From: Bacteroidota bacterium
GTDB taxonomy: Bacteria; Bacteroidota; Ignavibacteria; UBA10030; F1-140-MAGs086
DNA: 21,821 nucleotides
Assembly (NCBI GenBank): GCA_005792205.1
Contig: SXSO01000058.1
Location: 1 to 21,821 of the forward strand
Direction: 5' to 3'
The notes under the pieces are model-generated. The model was not told the DNA's origin. It ran no database searches and was given only the letters and a program-made list of their open reading frames with translations. Positions 14,931 through 21,821 of the stretch are shown here, piece after piece; within the stretch, counting starts at the first letter, position 1, and every line of letters starts with the position of its first letter. The translations under genes were made by a program, and so were the position numbers.

Positions 14931-16286
14931 TTAGTTTACATTTTTATATGCAGCATTCATCATATCTATCAATTTTTTCACACTTTGTTGAAAATCAGTT
15001 TTCTCAGAAGAATTTTGTTTCAAAAAACTTTTCATTACATCTATATTTGCAAGCGATTTATCAATTTTAGAATTACTTCCTTTCACATAAGCACCAATGT
15101 TTACTAAATCTTCTGCATCTTTATATGTTGCCATAAGTTCTAAAAATCTTTGAATTGCAAGACGATGTTCAGTAGTTGTGATTGAAGAAATCACACGACT
15201 AATACTTTGCAAAACATCAACTGCGGGATATTGACCACTTGAGGCAAGTTTGCGAGATAAAACAATATGACCATCTAATATAGCACGAACATTGTCCGCA
15301 ACTGGTTCATTCATATCATCTCCTTCTACAAGCACTGTATACATTCCTGTTATGCTTCCTTTATCAGAATTTCCTGCACGTTCCAAAATTTTTGGAAGAA
15401 GTGCAAACACAGATGGAGTATAACCTTTTGTCGTTGGTGGTTCTCCAATTGCAAGACCAACTTCTCTTTGTGCAGTTGCAATTCTTGTAACAGAATCAAA
15501 TAAAAGCATCACACTCATTTCTTTATCACGAAAATATTCAGCAATTGTTGTTGCAACAAATGAGGCCTTTAATCTCACAAGTGCTTCTTGATCGCTTGTA
15601 GCAACAATAACAACAGAATGATTCAATCCTTCTTTTAATTCACCTTCAATAAAATCTCTAACTTCTCTTCCTCTTTCACCAATCAAAGCAATTACATTTA
15701 CTTGAGCAGTTGTATTTCGTGCAATCATTCCAAGAGTTACACTTTTTCCAACTCCACTTGCAGAAAAAATTCCAACTCTTTGACCTTTTCCACAAGTTAA
15801 AAGTGTATCAATAGAACGAATTCCTGTTGAAATACTTTCAGTTATTCTTTTACGAGTCAAAGGATTTGGAGGAGGAGCATAAATTGAACGAATTTCTTCA
15901 TATTCAATTGGACCTTTTCCATCAATTGGATTTCCTAATCCGTCAATGATTCTTCCAAGAAGTTTTTTTCCAACAGGAACAGAAAAAGATTTTCCTGTTG
16001 CAACAATTTCACTTCCGGGACTAATTTTTGAACTTCCACCTAATTTCATTGACAAAACTCTATTGTCTCTAAATCCCACAACTTCTGCTAAGCAAATATC
16101 TTCTCCTTCGTGTGATTTTACAACACAGATTTCTCCCAAATGACAATTTGGACCAATAGATTCTATGATTAAACCAATAACTTGCACAACTCTTCCATTG
16201 ACTTTGAACAAATCAACATTGTTGAGCTTTGAATAAAACTCATTTACACTAATATCATTATTTATGTCAATTGAATTTTCAAACAT
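14931..16286 (-). CDS. fliI: FliI, flagellar export ATPase
   Basis: 451 residues, a normal FliI length, related to F1 beta. The Walker A loop SASGVGKS is at 175-182. GERGREVRDFIE (203-214) holds the catalytic Glu, and Walker B is 'MLLFDSVTR' (260-268). The alpha/beta ATPase signature 'PAVDVLQSISR' is at 354-364. 'GRIIDGLGNPIDGKGP' (111-126) is typical of flagellar and type III ATPases. It works with FliH and FliJ to feed substrates to the gate. The start overlaps the fliH stop as TAATG. All neighbours are flagellar, so an injectisome ATPase is excluded. Confidence 0.98.
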   Translation of the reverse strand: MFENSIDINNDISVNEFYSKLNNVDLFKVNGRVVQVIGLIIESIGPNCHLGEICVVKSHEGEDICLAEVVGFRDNRVLSMKLGGSSKISPGSEIVATGKSFSVPVGKKLLGRIIDGLGNPIDGKGPIEYEEIRSIYAPPPNPLTRKRITESISTGIRSIDTLLTCGKGQRVGIFSASGVGKSVTLGMIARNTTAQVNVIALIGERGREVRDFIEGELKEGLNHSVVIVATSDQEALVRLKASFVATTIAEYFRDKEMSVMLLFDSVTRIATAQREVGLAIGEPPTTKGYTPSVFALLPKILERAGNSDKGSITGMYTVLVEGDDMNEPVADNVRAILDGHIVLSRKLASSGQYPAVDVLQSISRVISSITTTEHRLAIQRFLELMATYKDAEDLVNIGAYVKGSNSKIDKSLANIDVMKSFLKQNSSEKTDFQQSVKKLIDMMNAAYKNVN

Positions 16287-16936
16287 TATTCAAATGCGTT
16301 TTCAATTTGATTAAGTTGTGTAGAAATTTTTGCATCTACATTTCCCATTTCACTTTCAATAATACAACCACCACGTTCAATTTTTTCATCTGCTTCAATA
16401 ATAATTTCACGAATTGAATCTACTCCTTCTACAACATTTCCTTTTGCTTCACGAACATTTATTTCATCAAGTGGATTTAGGCGAATTCTAATTTTATCTG
16501 CTCCAACAATTCTACGAACTGCTTCGTTGATTTGCGATAAAATTATTTTGTTTGAAGTTTCAACTTGTTGTTTGATAACTTTTTCCGCAATTGCAATTGC
16601 ATATTTTGGGAGAAGTTGTTCAGTTTTATTTTTAAAATTTTGTAACTCTTTTGTAAGATTGGAAATAAATGCATCAATTTGTTGAGTTTTAGTTTTTATT
16701 TTTTGCTCATTTACTTGGAGCATTTCACTTTCAAGTTGAGATTTTGCATCACTAAAACCACGATCATATTCCTCTTGAAGTTTTTGAGAAATCTTAACAG
16801 CTGAATTTTGAACAGAATTATTGTTATGAGTTTCTTCAGTTCCAAAACTTGGGTATTCAAAATTTCCTGAATTTCCCGACTTATGAGAAACTGAAAAACT
16901 GACAACAGATTTTTTTGTTCTTACTATTTCAGACAT
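16286..16936 (-). CDS. fliH: FliH, negative regulator / peripheral stalk of FliI
   Basis: 216 residues. 'EEYDRGFSDAKSQLESEM' begins a long coiled-coil segment (about 55-115). The C-terminal domain has 'YAIAIAEKVIKQQVETSNKI', 'VGADKIRIRLNPLDE' and 'ERGGCIIESEMGNVDAKIST', the FliH/YscL/HrpE pattern. FliH dimers bind FliI and anchor it to FliN at the C-ring. The 46-nt gap before it is the widest between fliF and flgD and shows no recognisable promoter. It overlaps fliI by 1 nt. Confidence 0.93.
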   Translation of the reverse strand: MSEIVRTKKSVVSFSVSHKSGNSGNFEYPSFGTEETHNNNSVQNSAVKISQKLQEEYDRGFSDAKSQLESEMLQVNEQKIKTKTQQIDAFISNLTKELQNFKNKTEQLLPKYAIAIAEKVIKQQVETSNKIILSQINEAVRRIVGADKIRIRLNPLDEINVREAKGNVVEGVDSIREIIIEADEKIERGGCIIESEMGNVDAKISTQLNQIENAFE

Positions 16937-16982
16937 TCATTTTTTTTATTTTACTACTCAATTACTTAGATTATCAAAATTT

Positions 16983-18029
16983 TTAAACAAAAGTTTCTTC
17001 GCTTCCACCACGACCTTGAATATAAACTTCACCTCTTTCTTCAAGTTCTTTCACTTTATCAATTACTCTAGATTGTGCTTCTTGAACTTCTCTCAATCGC
17101 ATTGGTCCCATATAGTCAAGTTCTTCCTTTACAAGTTGTCGCATACCTTCTGACATATTTGTGAAAAATTTAGTTTTTAACCTTTCGTCAGAAACTTTGA
17201 GTGAAATTGCTAAATCTTTTCTATCAATATCTCGTAAAATTCTTTGAATTCCTCTATCATCTACAAAAATCAAATCTTCAAATAAGAGCATCAACTTTTT
17301 AATTTCTGCTGATATACTTTGGTCTTTCTTTTCAATGTTTTCTAAAACTACTTTTGCAATTTGTCCCGTACATTTGTTTAGCAATGTTGCAACTGAACGA
17401 ACTCCACCTGATGTACTTAGATTTGTTGTCAATTCGGTTTCAGCAATTCCTCCAATTACTTCTTCAAGTTCGGCAATCAATGCAGGAGAAACTTTTCCAA
17501 GTGTTGCCATTCTATACACAACATCTGAACGAAGAGCATCCTCAAAATTCAAAATAACTTGAGAAACATTTTCAGGAGGAAGTTGTGATAAAACAATTGC
17601 AATTGTTTGAGGGTGTTCTTTTTTTAAGAAATTTGAAAGTTGAGTACTATCTATTTTTTTCAAAATACTAAATCCACGAGATGTTCCTGGTTGATTTTTT
17701 GTTTTAACTCTTTCTAAAATTTCAGTTGCTTTCAAAAAACCAAGAGAACTTTCCAAAAGTTTTCCCGCATATTCAGAACCTCCTTCAATGACATATTCTT
17801 GTGCAGTTGCAAGCTGTTTAAATTCTTCAAGTGCAAAAGCCACAACTTTTGCAGGTGCTGATTTGATATTACTAATTTCAGAAGTTATTTTTTCAACTTC
17901 TTCGGTATTCATCCGCGACATTACATTGGATGCCGATTCCATCTCCACAGAAAGTATTACCATTGCAGCCCTTCTGGCTCCTGAAAGTTTTTCTTGTTTA
18001 TCTGTTTTTTTTGTAGTTACATTTGCCAT
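16983..18029 (-). CDS. fliG: FliG, flagellar motor switch protein
   Basis: 348 residues with the three FliG domains. The N-terminal domain (to about 105) binds FliF. The middle domain contains the EHPQ motif at 138-141, followed by 'TIAIVLSQLPPENVSQVI', which contacts FliM. The C-terminal domain has the torque helix with alternating charge ('FVDDRGIQRILRDIDRKDLA', 255-274) that faces the stator. The Gly-Gly linker is near 208-209. It begins 12 nt after fliF. The final residues ('GRGGSEETFV') are a short variable tail. Confidence 0.97.
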   Translation of the reverse strand: MANVTTKKTDKQEKLSGARRAAMVILSVEMESASNVMSRMNTEEVEKITSEISNIKSAPAKVVAFALEEFKQLATAQEYVIEGGSEYAGKLLESSLGFLKATEILERVKTKNQPGTSRGFSILKKIDSTQLSNFLKKEHPQTIAIVLSQLPPENVSQVILNFEDALRSDVVYRMATLGKVSPALIAELEEVIGGIAETELTTNLSTSGGVRSVATLLNKCTGQIAKVVLENIEKKDQSISAEIKKLMLLFEDLIFVDDRGIQRILRDIDRKDLAISLKVSDERLKTKFFTNMSEGMRQLVKEELDYMGPMRLREVQEAQSRVIDKVKELEERGEVYIQGRGGSEETFV

Positions 18030-18041
18030 AAAACGTAAAGT

Positions 18042-19661
18042 TTATTCACCTTCATTGACTAATCCTTTTAATAAATTTGCAGCATCATCTGGTTTTTCTT
18101 TAAAAAATGTTTTTACTTTTTCACGAGTTTCATCTTGAGCTCTTTTTTCCTCTTCATTTACTTCTTCAACTTGAGTCATAGAAATTCCACCAACTGCTGC
18201 TTGAACTCCTGCAAGTACTTCAGCACGAGTGCGTGATTTTTTAACAGATGCTTGAAGAGCAACAGCTGCCTCAAGCTCTTTATTGAAATGAATTCGACGC
18301 GATAATCTCCATAAGAAAAACAATGAAAATACCATTAAAATCAACATCAAATAACTACTTGGATCTTTGAGTTTTTCCATACACCACTTCCAAAACTCAA
18401 CTTTACCTTCTTCTTTTTCAGTTAATTCATCTCCCGTTGCAAAAAATCTCATTCCAATTACAGCAATTTCATCTTTTCTTTCATCAGAAAACCCAACCGC
18501 CTTTTTTACAAGTTCTCCAATACTATATAATTCCTCACTAGTTTTTGGTATATAAACTTTAATAGAATTATCGTCTTCATCTACAACAGCATTTCCTTGA
18601 GCATCAATACTATCTTCATATCTCCCATTTACACTCACACTTATTGTTATTTTTTTTATATCACCACCATTTGAAACTGTATTTTCAATGGTTTTTCCAA
18701 TTTCATAGTTTGTAATTGTGCTTACACTTGTACCTTTATTATTTCTTGCAGCAGTTGTAGATGTATCAGCTGAAAAATTATTTTGCTCAGTAATTTGTTC
18801 ACTTCTTACAACTTGATCTTCAGGATCAAATACTTCCTGTGTTTTATTATTTTGACGAAAATCCATTTCCACAGAAACCTCAGTATAAGAATTCATTGGT
18901 CCAAATTGAGCATCTAACATTCCTTGAATTTTATCCACATATTGTTTTTCAACTGTTCTTTGTAAATCCACATTTGTTGCAATCATTCCAGAAACCGTAC
19001 TTGATTGACGAATAGAAGATCGAATTACTCCTCTTTGATCAAATATTTTTACATTTGATGCTTCTAAACCTTCTACGCTACTTGCAACTAAATGGGCAAT
19101 TCCTTGTGAAACCTCTTCACTCAATGGAGATTTTGTTTTCAACCAAACTGATGCTGTTGACTGCTTTTGGTCTTCACTAAATAATCTTTTTTCAGGAAGT
19201 ACAATATGAACTCTTGCTGCTTGTATATTTTGTATTTGAAGAATTGTGCGAGTGAGTTCTCCTTCAAGTGCTCTCCGCATATTTGATTTTTGAACTTGGT
19301 CAGAAACACCTATACTTTGTCTATCAAAAATTTCATAACCAACAACGCTTGAACTTAAAACTCCATCTCCCGCCATAGAAAGTCGCAACTCATAAACACT
19401 TTCTTTGGGAACATATATTGCAGTTTCACTTTCTTCCAATTTGTATGGAATACTTTTTTCTTGAAGTTTTTTTACAATTGCGTTTGCATCTTGAGGATTT
19501 AAATTGCTAAACAAAAGTTCATATGAAGTAGAAGTAAATGTAAGCCACAATATTGCTACAAATACAGCAAGTCCAACTACTCCAAATAGAGCTTTCTGAT
19601 TTGCCGAAAGTTTTCCAAAAAAACCTTTTGACTGTTGAGATAAATTATTTATGAAATCCAT
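18042..19661 (-). CDS. fliF: FliF, MS-ring protein
   Basis: 539 residues. The first membrane helix is at about 25-42 and the second at about 436-453. Between them lie the YscJ-like ring-building domains ('LFSNLNPQDANAIVKKLQEK', 'RRALEGELTRTI', 'AARVHIVLPEKRLF') and the beta-collar region (about 215-375). 'TNYEIGKTIENTV' (317-329) is the standard FliF_C motif. The last 30 residues ('KVKTFFKEKPDDAANLLKGL') form the FliG-binding tail. This ring houses the export gate and is the base on which the rod is built. Confidence 0.97.
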   Translation of the reverse strand: MDFINNLSQQSKGFFGKLSANQKALFGVVGLAVFVAILWLTFTSTSYELLFSNLNPQDANAIVKKLQEKSIPYKLEESETAIYVPKESVYELRLSMAGDGVLSSSVVGYEIFDRQSIGVSDQVQKSNMRRALEGELTRTILQIQNIQAARVHIVLPEKRLFSEDQKQSTASVWLKTKSPLSEEVSQGIAHLVASSVEGLEASNVKIFDQRGVIRSSIRQSSTVSGMIATNVDLQRTVEKQYVDKIQGMLDAQFGPMNSYTEVSVEMDFRQNNKTQEVFDPEDQVVRSEQITEQNNFSADTSTTAARNNKGTSVSTITNYEIGKTIENTVSNGGDIKKITISVSVNGRYEDSIDAQGNAVVDEDDNSIKVYIPKTSEELYSIGELVKKAVGFSDERKDEIAVIGMRFFATGDELTEKEEGKVEFWKWCMEKLKDPSSYLMLILMVFSLFFLWRLSRRIHFNKELEAAVALQASVKKSRTRAEVLAGVQAAVGGISMTQVEEVNEEEKRAQDETREKVKTFFKEKPDDAANLLKGLVNEGE

Positions 19662-19676
19662 TGTATAAAAATTTTA

Positions 19677-19970
19677 TTAAATTTGCACTTTCATAAGTTC
19701 ACGATACATATCCAAAGCTTTGTTTCTAACTTCCATTAAAAGTTCAAAACTTGTCTTTGCTTTTTCAACTGCTATCATAACTTCATGAATACTATTTGCT
19801 TCTCCACTTACAAATTTTTCAACTGCTATACTTGCTTCTGTTTGTAATTTATTCACATCATTTATTGCACTTCCCAAAACATTTTCAAATGAAGATGTAA
19901 GTGAGTTTTTTTGAGATTGTTGTATTCCACCAATTGATGAAACACTTCCTAAATCTTGAATTATAGACAT
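19677..19970 (-). CDS. fliE: FliE, rod/MS-ring junction protein
   Basis: 97 residues, normal for FliE. The C-terminal part 'AVEKAKTSFELLMEVRNKAL' followed by 'DMYRELMKVQI' (67-97) is the family signature, and 'SFENVLGSAINDVNKLQTEA' precedes it. FliE is the first rod-side protein exported and joins FliF/FliP to FlgB. It lies 20 nt after flgC and 15 nt before fliF, the normal flgB-flgC-fliE-fliF order. Confidence 0.96.
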   Translation of the reverse strand: MSIIQDLGSVSSIGGIQQSQKNSLTSSFENVLGSAINDVNKLQTEASIAVEKFVSGEANSIHEVMIAVEKAKTSFELLMEVRNKALDMYRELMKVQI

Positions 19971-19990
19971 AGTGTTTGTGTTTTAAGTTT

Positions 19991-20488
19991 TTAAATATCT
20001 AACGAATCTTTTGCCATATTTTTTGCTGCGTTTATTGCAACAACGTTTGCTTCAAATGATTTAGAGGTTGCAAGCATATCCACCATTTCACTAAACAAAT
20101 TCACATTTGGCATTTCAACATAACCTTCTTCGTTTGCATCTGGATGAGAAGGATCATAAACCATTTTTGGAGGAGAATTATCTTCTACAACTTCTGCAAT
20201 ATCGTTTCCAATATCAACTGTTGAAGATTTGAGTGGTTGTTGAGCAACTGCAATATGTTTATTATCGGTTTGAGCAAGTGTGAGTTTTGCGTTTGATAAT
20301 ATTCCTGAAAACTGAGATGTTATATTTGCATTTGGAACAGAAATTTTTCTTTTGTAATAAGAACCATCTGCTGAACGAGTGTTTTCAGCATTTGATAAAT
20401 TTTCAGAAATCACATTCATTCTTCTTCTTTGAAGCGACATTCCAATTGAACTCATATCAAGTTCAGAAAATAATTTACTAATTTTCAT
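19991..20488 (-). CDS. flgC: FlgC, proximal rod protein
   Basis: 165 residues. 'RMNVISENLSNAENTRSADG' (23-42) followed by 'SYYKRK' is the FlgC form of the rod D0 motif. 'EEGYVEMPNVNLFSEMVDML' and the end 'SFEANVVAINAAKNMAKDSL' complete the family pattern. The ATG overlaps the flgB stop by 4 nt, and a Shine-Dalgarno AAGAGG at 20495-20500 is 6 nt from the start. Confidence 0.97.
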   Translation of the reverse strand: MKISKLFSELDMSSIGMSLQRRRMNVISENLSNAENTRSADGSYYKRKISVPNANITSQFSGILSNAKLTLAQTDNKHIAVAQQPLKSSTVDIGNDIAEVVEDNSPPKMVYDPSHPDANEEGYVEMPNVNLFSEMVDMLATSKSFEANVVAINAAKNMAKDSLDI

Positions 20489-20889
20489 ACATTACCTCTT
20501 ATACTTTTTTGAACATTTCTAAAAATATCTGCTAACATTCTTGAAGCAAAACGGAATCTAATTTGGTTCTTTGCAAGTTCTGCCATTTCACTATCTATAT
20601 CAACATTATTTACTCCACTTGCTAAAACTTCTAAATCAGAATCCACAACTTTAGGTTCAGGAAAATTGTTTCCATTTGCTCCACCAATTTGAAAATGATT
20701 TGAGTTTGCTTGCATTTCACCTGAACTTGCATTTATTGAACCGCTCAAATACTCTTCAAAGTTTACGACTTTCGCACCATAACCACTTGTATTTAAGTTT
20801 GCGATATTATTGGCAACAACTTTATGTCGCAAATTATACGCGTCAAGTGCTTTGCTTAAGAGAGGAACATTTGTTTTATTAAAAATCAT
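20485..20889 (-). CDS. flgB: FlgB, proximal rod protein
   Basis: 134 residues, first gene of the long operon. 'HKVVANNIANLNTSGYGAK' (22-40) is the rod D0 motif, and 'ELAKNQIRFRFASRMLADIF' near the C-terminus is typical of FlgB. A sigma-54-type promoter lies just upstream, with a predicted leader of about 37 nt. No Shine-Dalgarno sequence is visible before the ATG. Confidence 0.96.
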   Translation of the reverse strand: MIFNKTNVPLLSKALDAYNLRHKVVANNIANLNTSGYGAKVVNFEEYLSGSINASSGEMQANSNHFQIGGANGNNFPEPKVVDSDLEVLASGVNNVDIDSEMAELAKNQIRFRFASRMLADIFRNVQKSIRGNV

Positions 20890-20936
20890 AAAATAAAAGA
20901 TTTTAATTTATTTAAAAATATAACTTAAATATTTAT

Positions 20937-20952
20937 AGCATAATTTATGCCA
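20937..20952 (-). promoter_or_regulatory. Sigma-54-type promoter for the flgB operon
   Basis: The minus strand reads TGGCATAAATTATGCT, with the GG of the -24 element and the GC of the -12 element separated by exactly 10 nt, as sigma-54 (RpoN) requires. Matches to the consensus TGGCAC...TTGCT are TGGCA and TGCT. Transcription would begin near 20926, about 37 nt before flgB. Thirteen of the bases (GCATAATTTATGC) also form a palindrome, so an operator is the alternative reading. Confidence 0.65.
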
Positions 20953-21024
20953 TAACACAATAATTACCTAAATTTGTGGATTTTTGCAATAAATATTTTA
21001 TTTTTTGGCTAATAATGGCTAAAA

Positions 21025-21324
21025 TTAGTCATTATCATACTTCATATGTACAGATGAAGCTCTTCCACATTTACATGAAAACTCAATAGAATCAACATTT
21101 TCTCCCGATTTTCGTATAACTATAGTTGGTTGATCACTATCTTCTGAACGAACTTCTATTTTGTTTCCAACTTGAAATTCTTTTGATTTTATTAAATTTC
21201 CTGAAACATTTATTGAAGCAGTTTTTTGAATTTGGTTAAATGAACCAAACTCAATAAACTTTGGTTTTATTACTTCTTCTTGCGAAGCATCATCAAAACT
21301 AAAATTTGAAATATTCTCAAACAT
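21025..21324 (-). CDS. Hypothetical 99-residue protein with C-terminal CxCG
   Basis: I do not recognise this protein. The first 25 residues are acidic and Phe-rich ('MFENISNFSFDDASQEEVIK'). The rest looks like a small beta-rich domain ('ASINVSGNLIKSKEFQVGNK', 'TIVIRKSGENVDSIEFSC'), ending with C-K-C-G at about 84-87 and a short charged tail. The paired Cys could be half of a metal site completed in a dimer, but that is inference. It has no signal peptide or membrane segment. It reads in the same direction as flgB but is separated by a 135-bp gap holding the sigma-54-type promoter, so it is probably a separate unit. It could be a regulator or motor accessory, but nothing in the sequence proves a flagellar role. 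Confidence 0.65.
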   Translation of the reverse strand: MFENISNFSFDDASQEEVIKPKFIEFGSFNQIQKTASINVSGNLIKSKEFQVGNKIEVRSEDSDQPTIVIRKSGENVDSIEFSCKCGRASSVHMKYDND

Positions 21325-21340
21325 TCTAATTTTTTTTTTA

Positions 21341-21369
21341 AATATATGAAGCTATTTTAAAATAATCAA
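21341..21369 (-). promoter_or_regulatory. Possible housekeeping promoter of the 99-residue gene
   Basis: TTGATT (21364-21369) and TATATT (21341-21346) are 17 nt apart on the minus strand, giving a leader of about 10 nt to the ATG at 21324. The region is very AT-rich, so a chance match is quite possible. Confidence 0.35.
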
Positions 21370-21456
21370 GGATTTTTGAAAAAAAATTTAATTTTTTTAG
21401 AAAAAGTTTATACTAAGTAAAGTTTTCTCTTTTTTATTTTTATTTTTTTATCTATC

Positions 21457-21492
21457 AAAAAAGGAATACAAAAACATCTTTCATCCCTTTTT
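21457..21492 (-). terminator. Probable terminator of the caspase-family gene
   Basis: On the minus strand AAAAAGGGAT (21483-21492) and ATTCCTTTTT (21458-21467) can form a 10-bp stem with one G-U pair and a 15-nt loop; the stem ends in a T-run. It lies about 43 nt after the stop at 21535 and separates that gene from the flagellar side. The rest of 21325-21534 is poly-A/poly-T rich with no gene I can support. Confidence 0.5.
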
Positions 21493-21534
21493 CTTTCAAC
21501 GACAATAATAACAATTTTTACAACAACAAAAAAT

Positions 21535-21821
21535 TTATTTTACCAAAATTCTTTCTCCTTCAATTGTTTGGAGTTGTGGAGTTTGTTCTCTATCAATTGA
21601 TATTGCCGTTTGTGATACATTTAATTGAATAAAATTATACAATTCATTTATGGATATTTGTTTATCATTATTTTTATCTGCATCTCCTTTAATGCCTTTC
21701 ATCAAAAAATAACTAAATAATCCATGTGATTTTTCTTTCCATCCTGAAGCTATTTCACTTCCACTTGTTGCTGAAAGTACTGTTATATTATTTGCTAAAA
21801 CTGGATTTACTTCAATATTAA
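21535..21821 (-). CDS. Caspase-family (peptidase C14) protein, C-terminal fragment
   Basis: I translated this edge fragment by hand: 94 residues ending with TAA at 21535-21537, the N-terminal part being outside the window. 'VLSATSGSEIASGWKEKSHG' followed by 'LFSYFLMKGIKGDADKNND' matches the small-subunit end of prokaryotic caspase-like domains (pattern S-A-[ST]-x-x-x-E-x-[AS] ... H-G-L-F-[ST]-Y). The stretch DKNNDKQISINE fits a 12-residue EF-hand-type loop (acidic or Asn at 1, 3, 5; Ile at 8; Glu at 12), often seen as a 'D-A-D-x-N-x-D' insert in this family. 'QTPQLQ' near the end is also typical. The catalytic His and Cys are upstream and cannot be checked. No visible link to the flagellar genes. 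Confidence 0.75.
   Translation of the reverse strand, partial: NIEVNPVLANNITVLSATSGSEIASGWKEKSHGLFSYFLMKGIKGDADKNNDKQISINELYNFIQLNVSQTAISIDREQTPQLQTIEGERILVK

Noticed and set aside
14931..16286. The ATPase could belong to a non-flagellar type III secretion system.
   Set aside because: Its neighbours include rod, hook, MS-ring and motor-switch genes, so it is FliI.
1683..17610. The octamer GCAATTGC recurs several times (for example near 1683, 3011, 3956, 4702, 6621 and 16590), recalling a HIP1-like genome motif.
   Set aside because: Each copy I checked is in the same reading frame as GCA-ATT-GCx, coding Ala-Ile-Ala. Codon preference in hydrophobic proteins explains it.
21025..21324. Part of the 99-residue protein (around 'NVSGNLIKS...VGNKIEV') recalls a PilZ domain.
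   Set aside because: The RxxxR motif is missing and the D/NxSxxG spacing does not fit, so I do not claim c-di-GMP binding.

Overview
The window is almost entirely one flagellar supercluster on the minus strand, read from high to low coordinates. The DNA is strongly AT-rich. Most starts lack a visible Shine-Dalgarno sequence; clear ones are seen at flgC, fliK, the TIGR02530-type gene and flhF. A complete flagellar export apparatus with FlhF/FlhG points to a flagellated bacterium, probably diderm. My best guess is an Ignavibacteria/Kapabacteria-like member of the FCB group. That is a low-confidence inference from composition, start sites and gene order, and no taxonomic marker is present.

Layout from the right: 21535-21821 is the C-terminal end of a caspase-family (C14) protein, followed by a probable terminator. 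Next is an unrecognised 99-residue CxCG protein (21025-21324). The spacer at 20890-21024 carries a well-formed sigma-54-type promoter about 48 bp ahead of flgB. After it come flgB, flgC, fliE, fliF, fliG, fliH, fliI, fliJ, a ylxF/motE-like gene, fliK, flgD, a TIGR02530-type gene, flgE, flbD (swrD), fliL, fliM, fliN, fliO, fliP, fliQ, fliR, flhB, flhA, flhF, flhG, a small two-helix membrane protein, and the first 61 codons of the sigma-28 gene fliA. Neighbouring genes mostly overlap by 1-11 nt or are separated by fewer than 30 nt. The longest stretch without a gene is about 210 bp (21325-21534); none exceeds 300 bp.

Together the genes supply the proximal rod (FlgB, FlgC, FliE), MS ring (FliF), switch (FliG, FliM, FliN), export ATPase complex (FliH, FliI, FliJ), export gate (FliO, FliP, FliQ, FliR, FlhB, FlhA), hook and its length control (FlgD, FlgE, FliK), stator-associated factors (FliL, FlbD, MotE-like), placement and number control (FlhF, FlhG) and the late sigma factor (FliA). 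Genes for flagellin, filament cap, distal rod, P/L rings, motAB and chemotaxis are not in the window.

Flagellar content is otherwise conventional and I see no clearly new multi-gene system. The points worth a second look are regulatory or atypical. flgE is bracketed by two terminator-like hairpins, the upstream one preceded by a GNRA-capped hairpin and overlapped by a possible 15-codon leader ORF. FliL appears to be a lipoprotein rather than a transmembrane protein. Two small unrecognised genes flank the cluster, one at each end, and the main promoter looks sigma-54 dependent.
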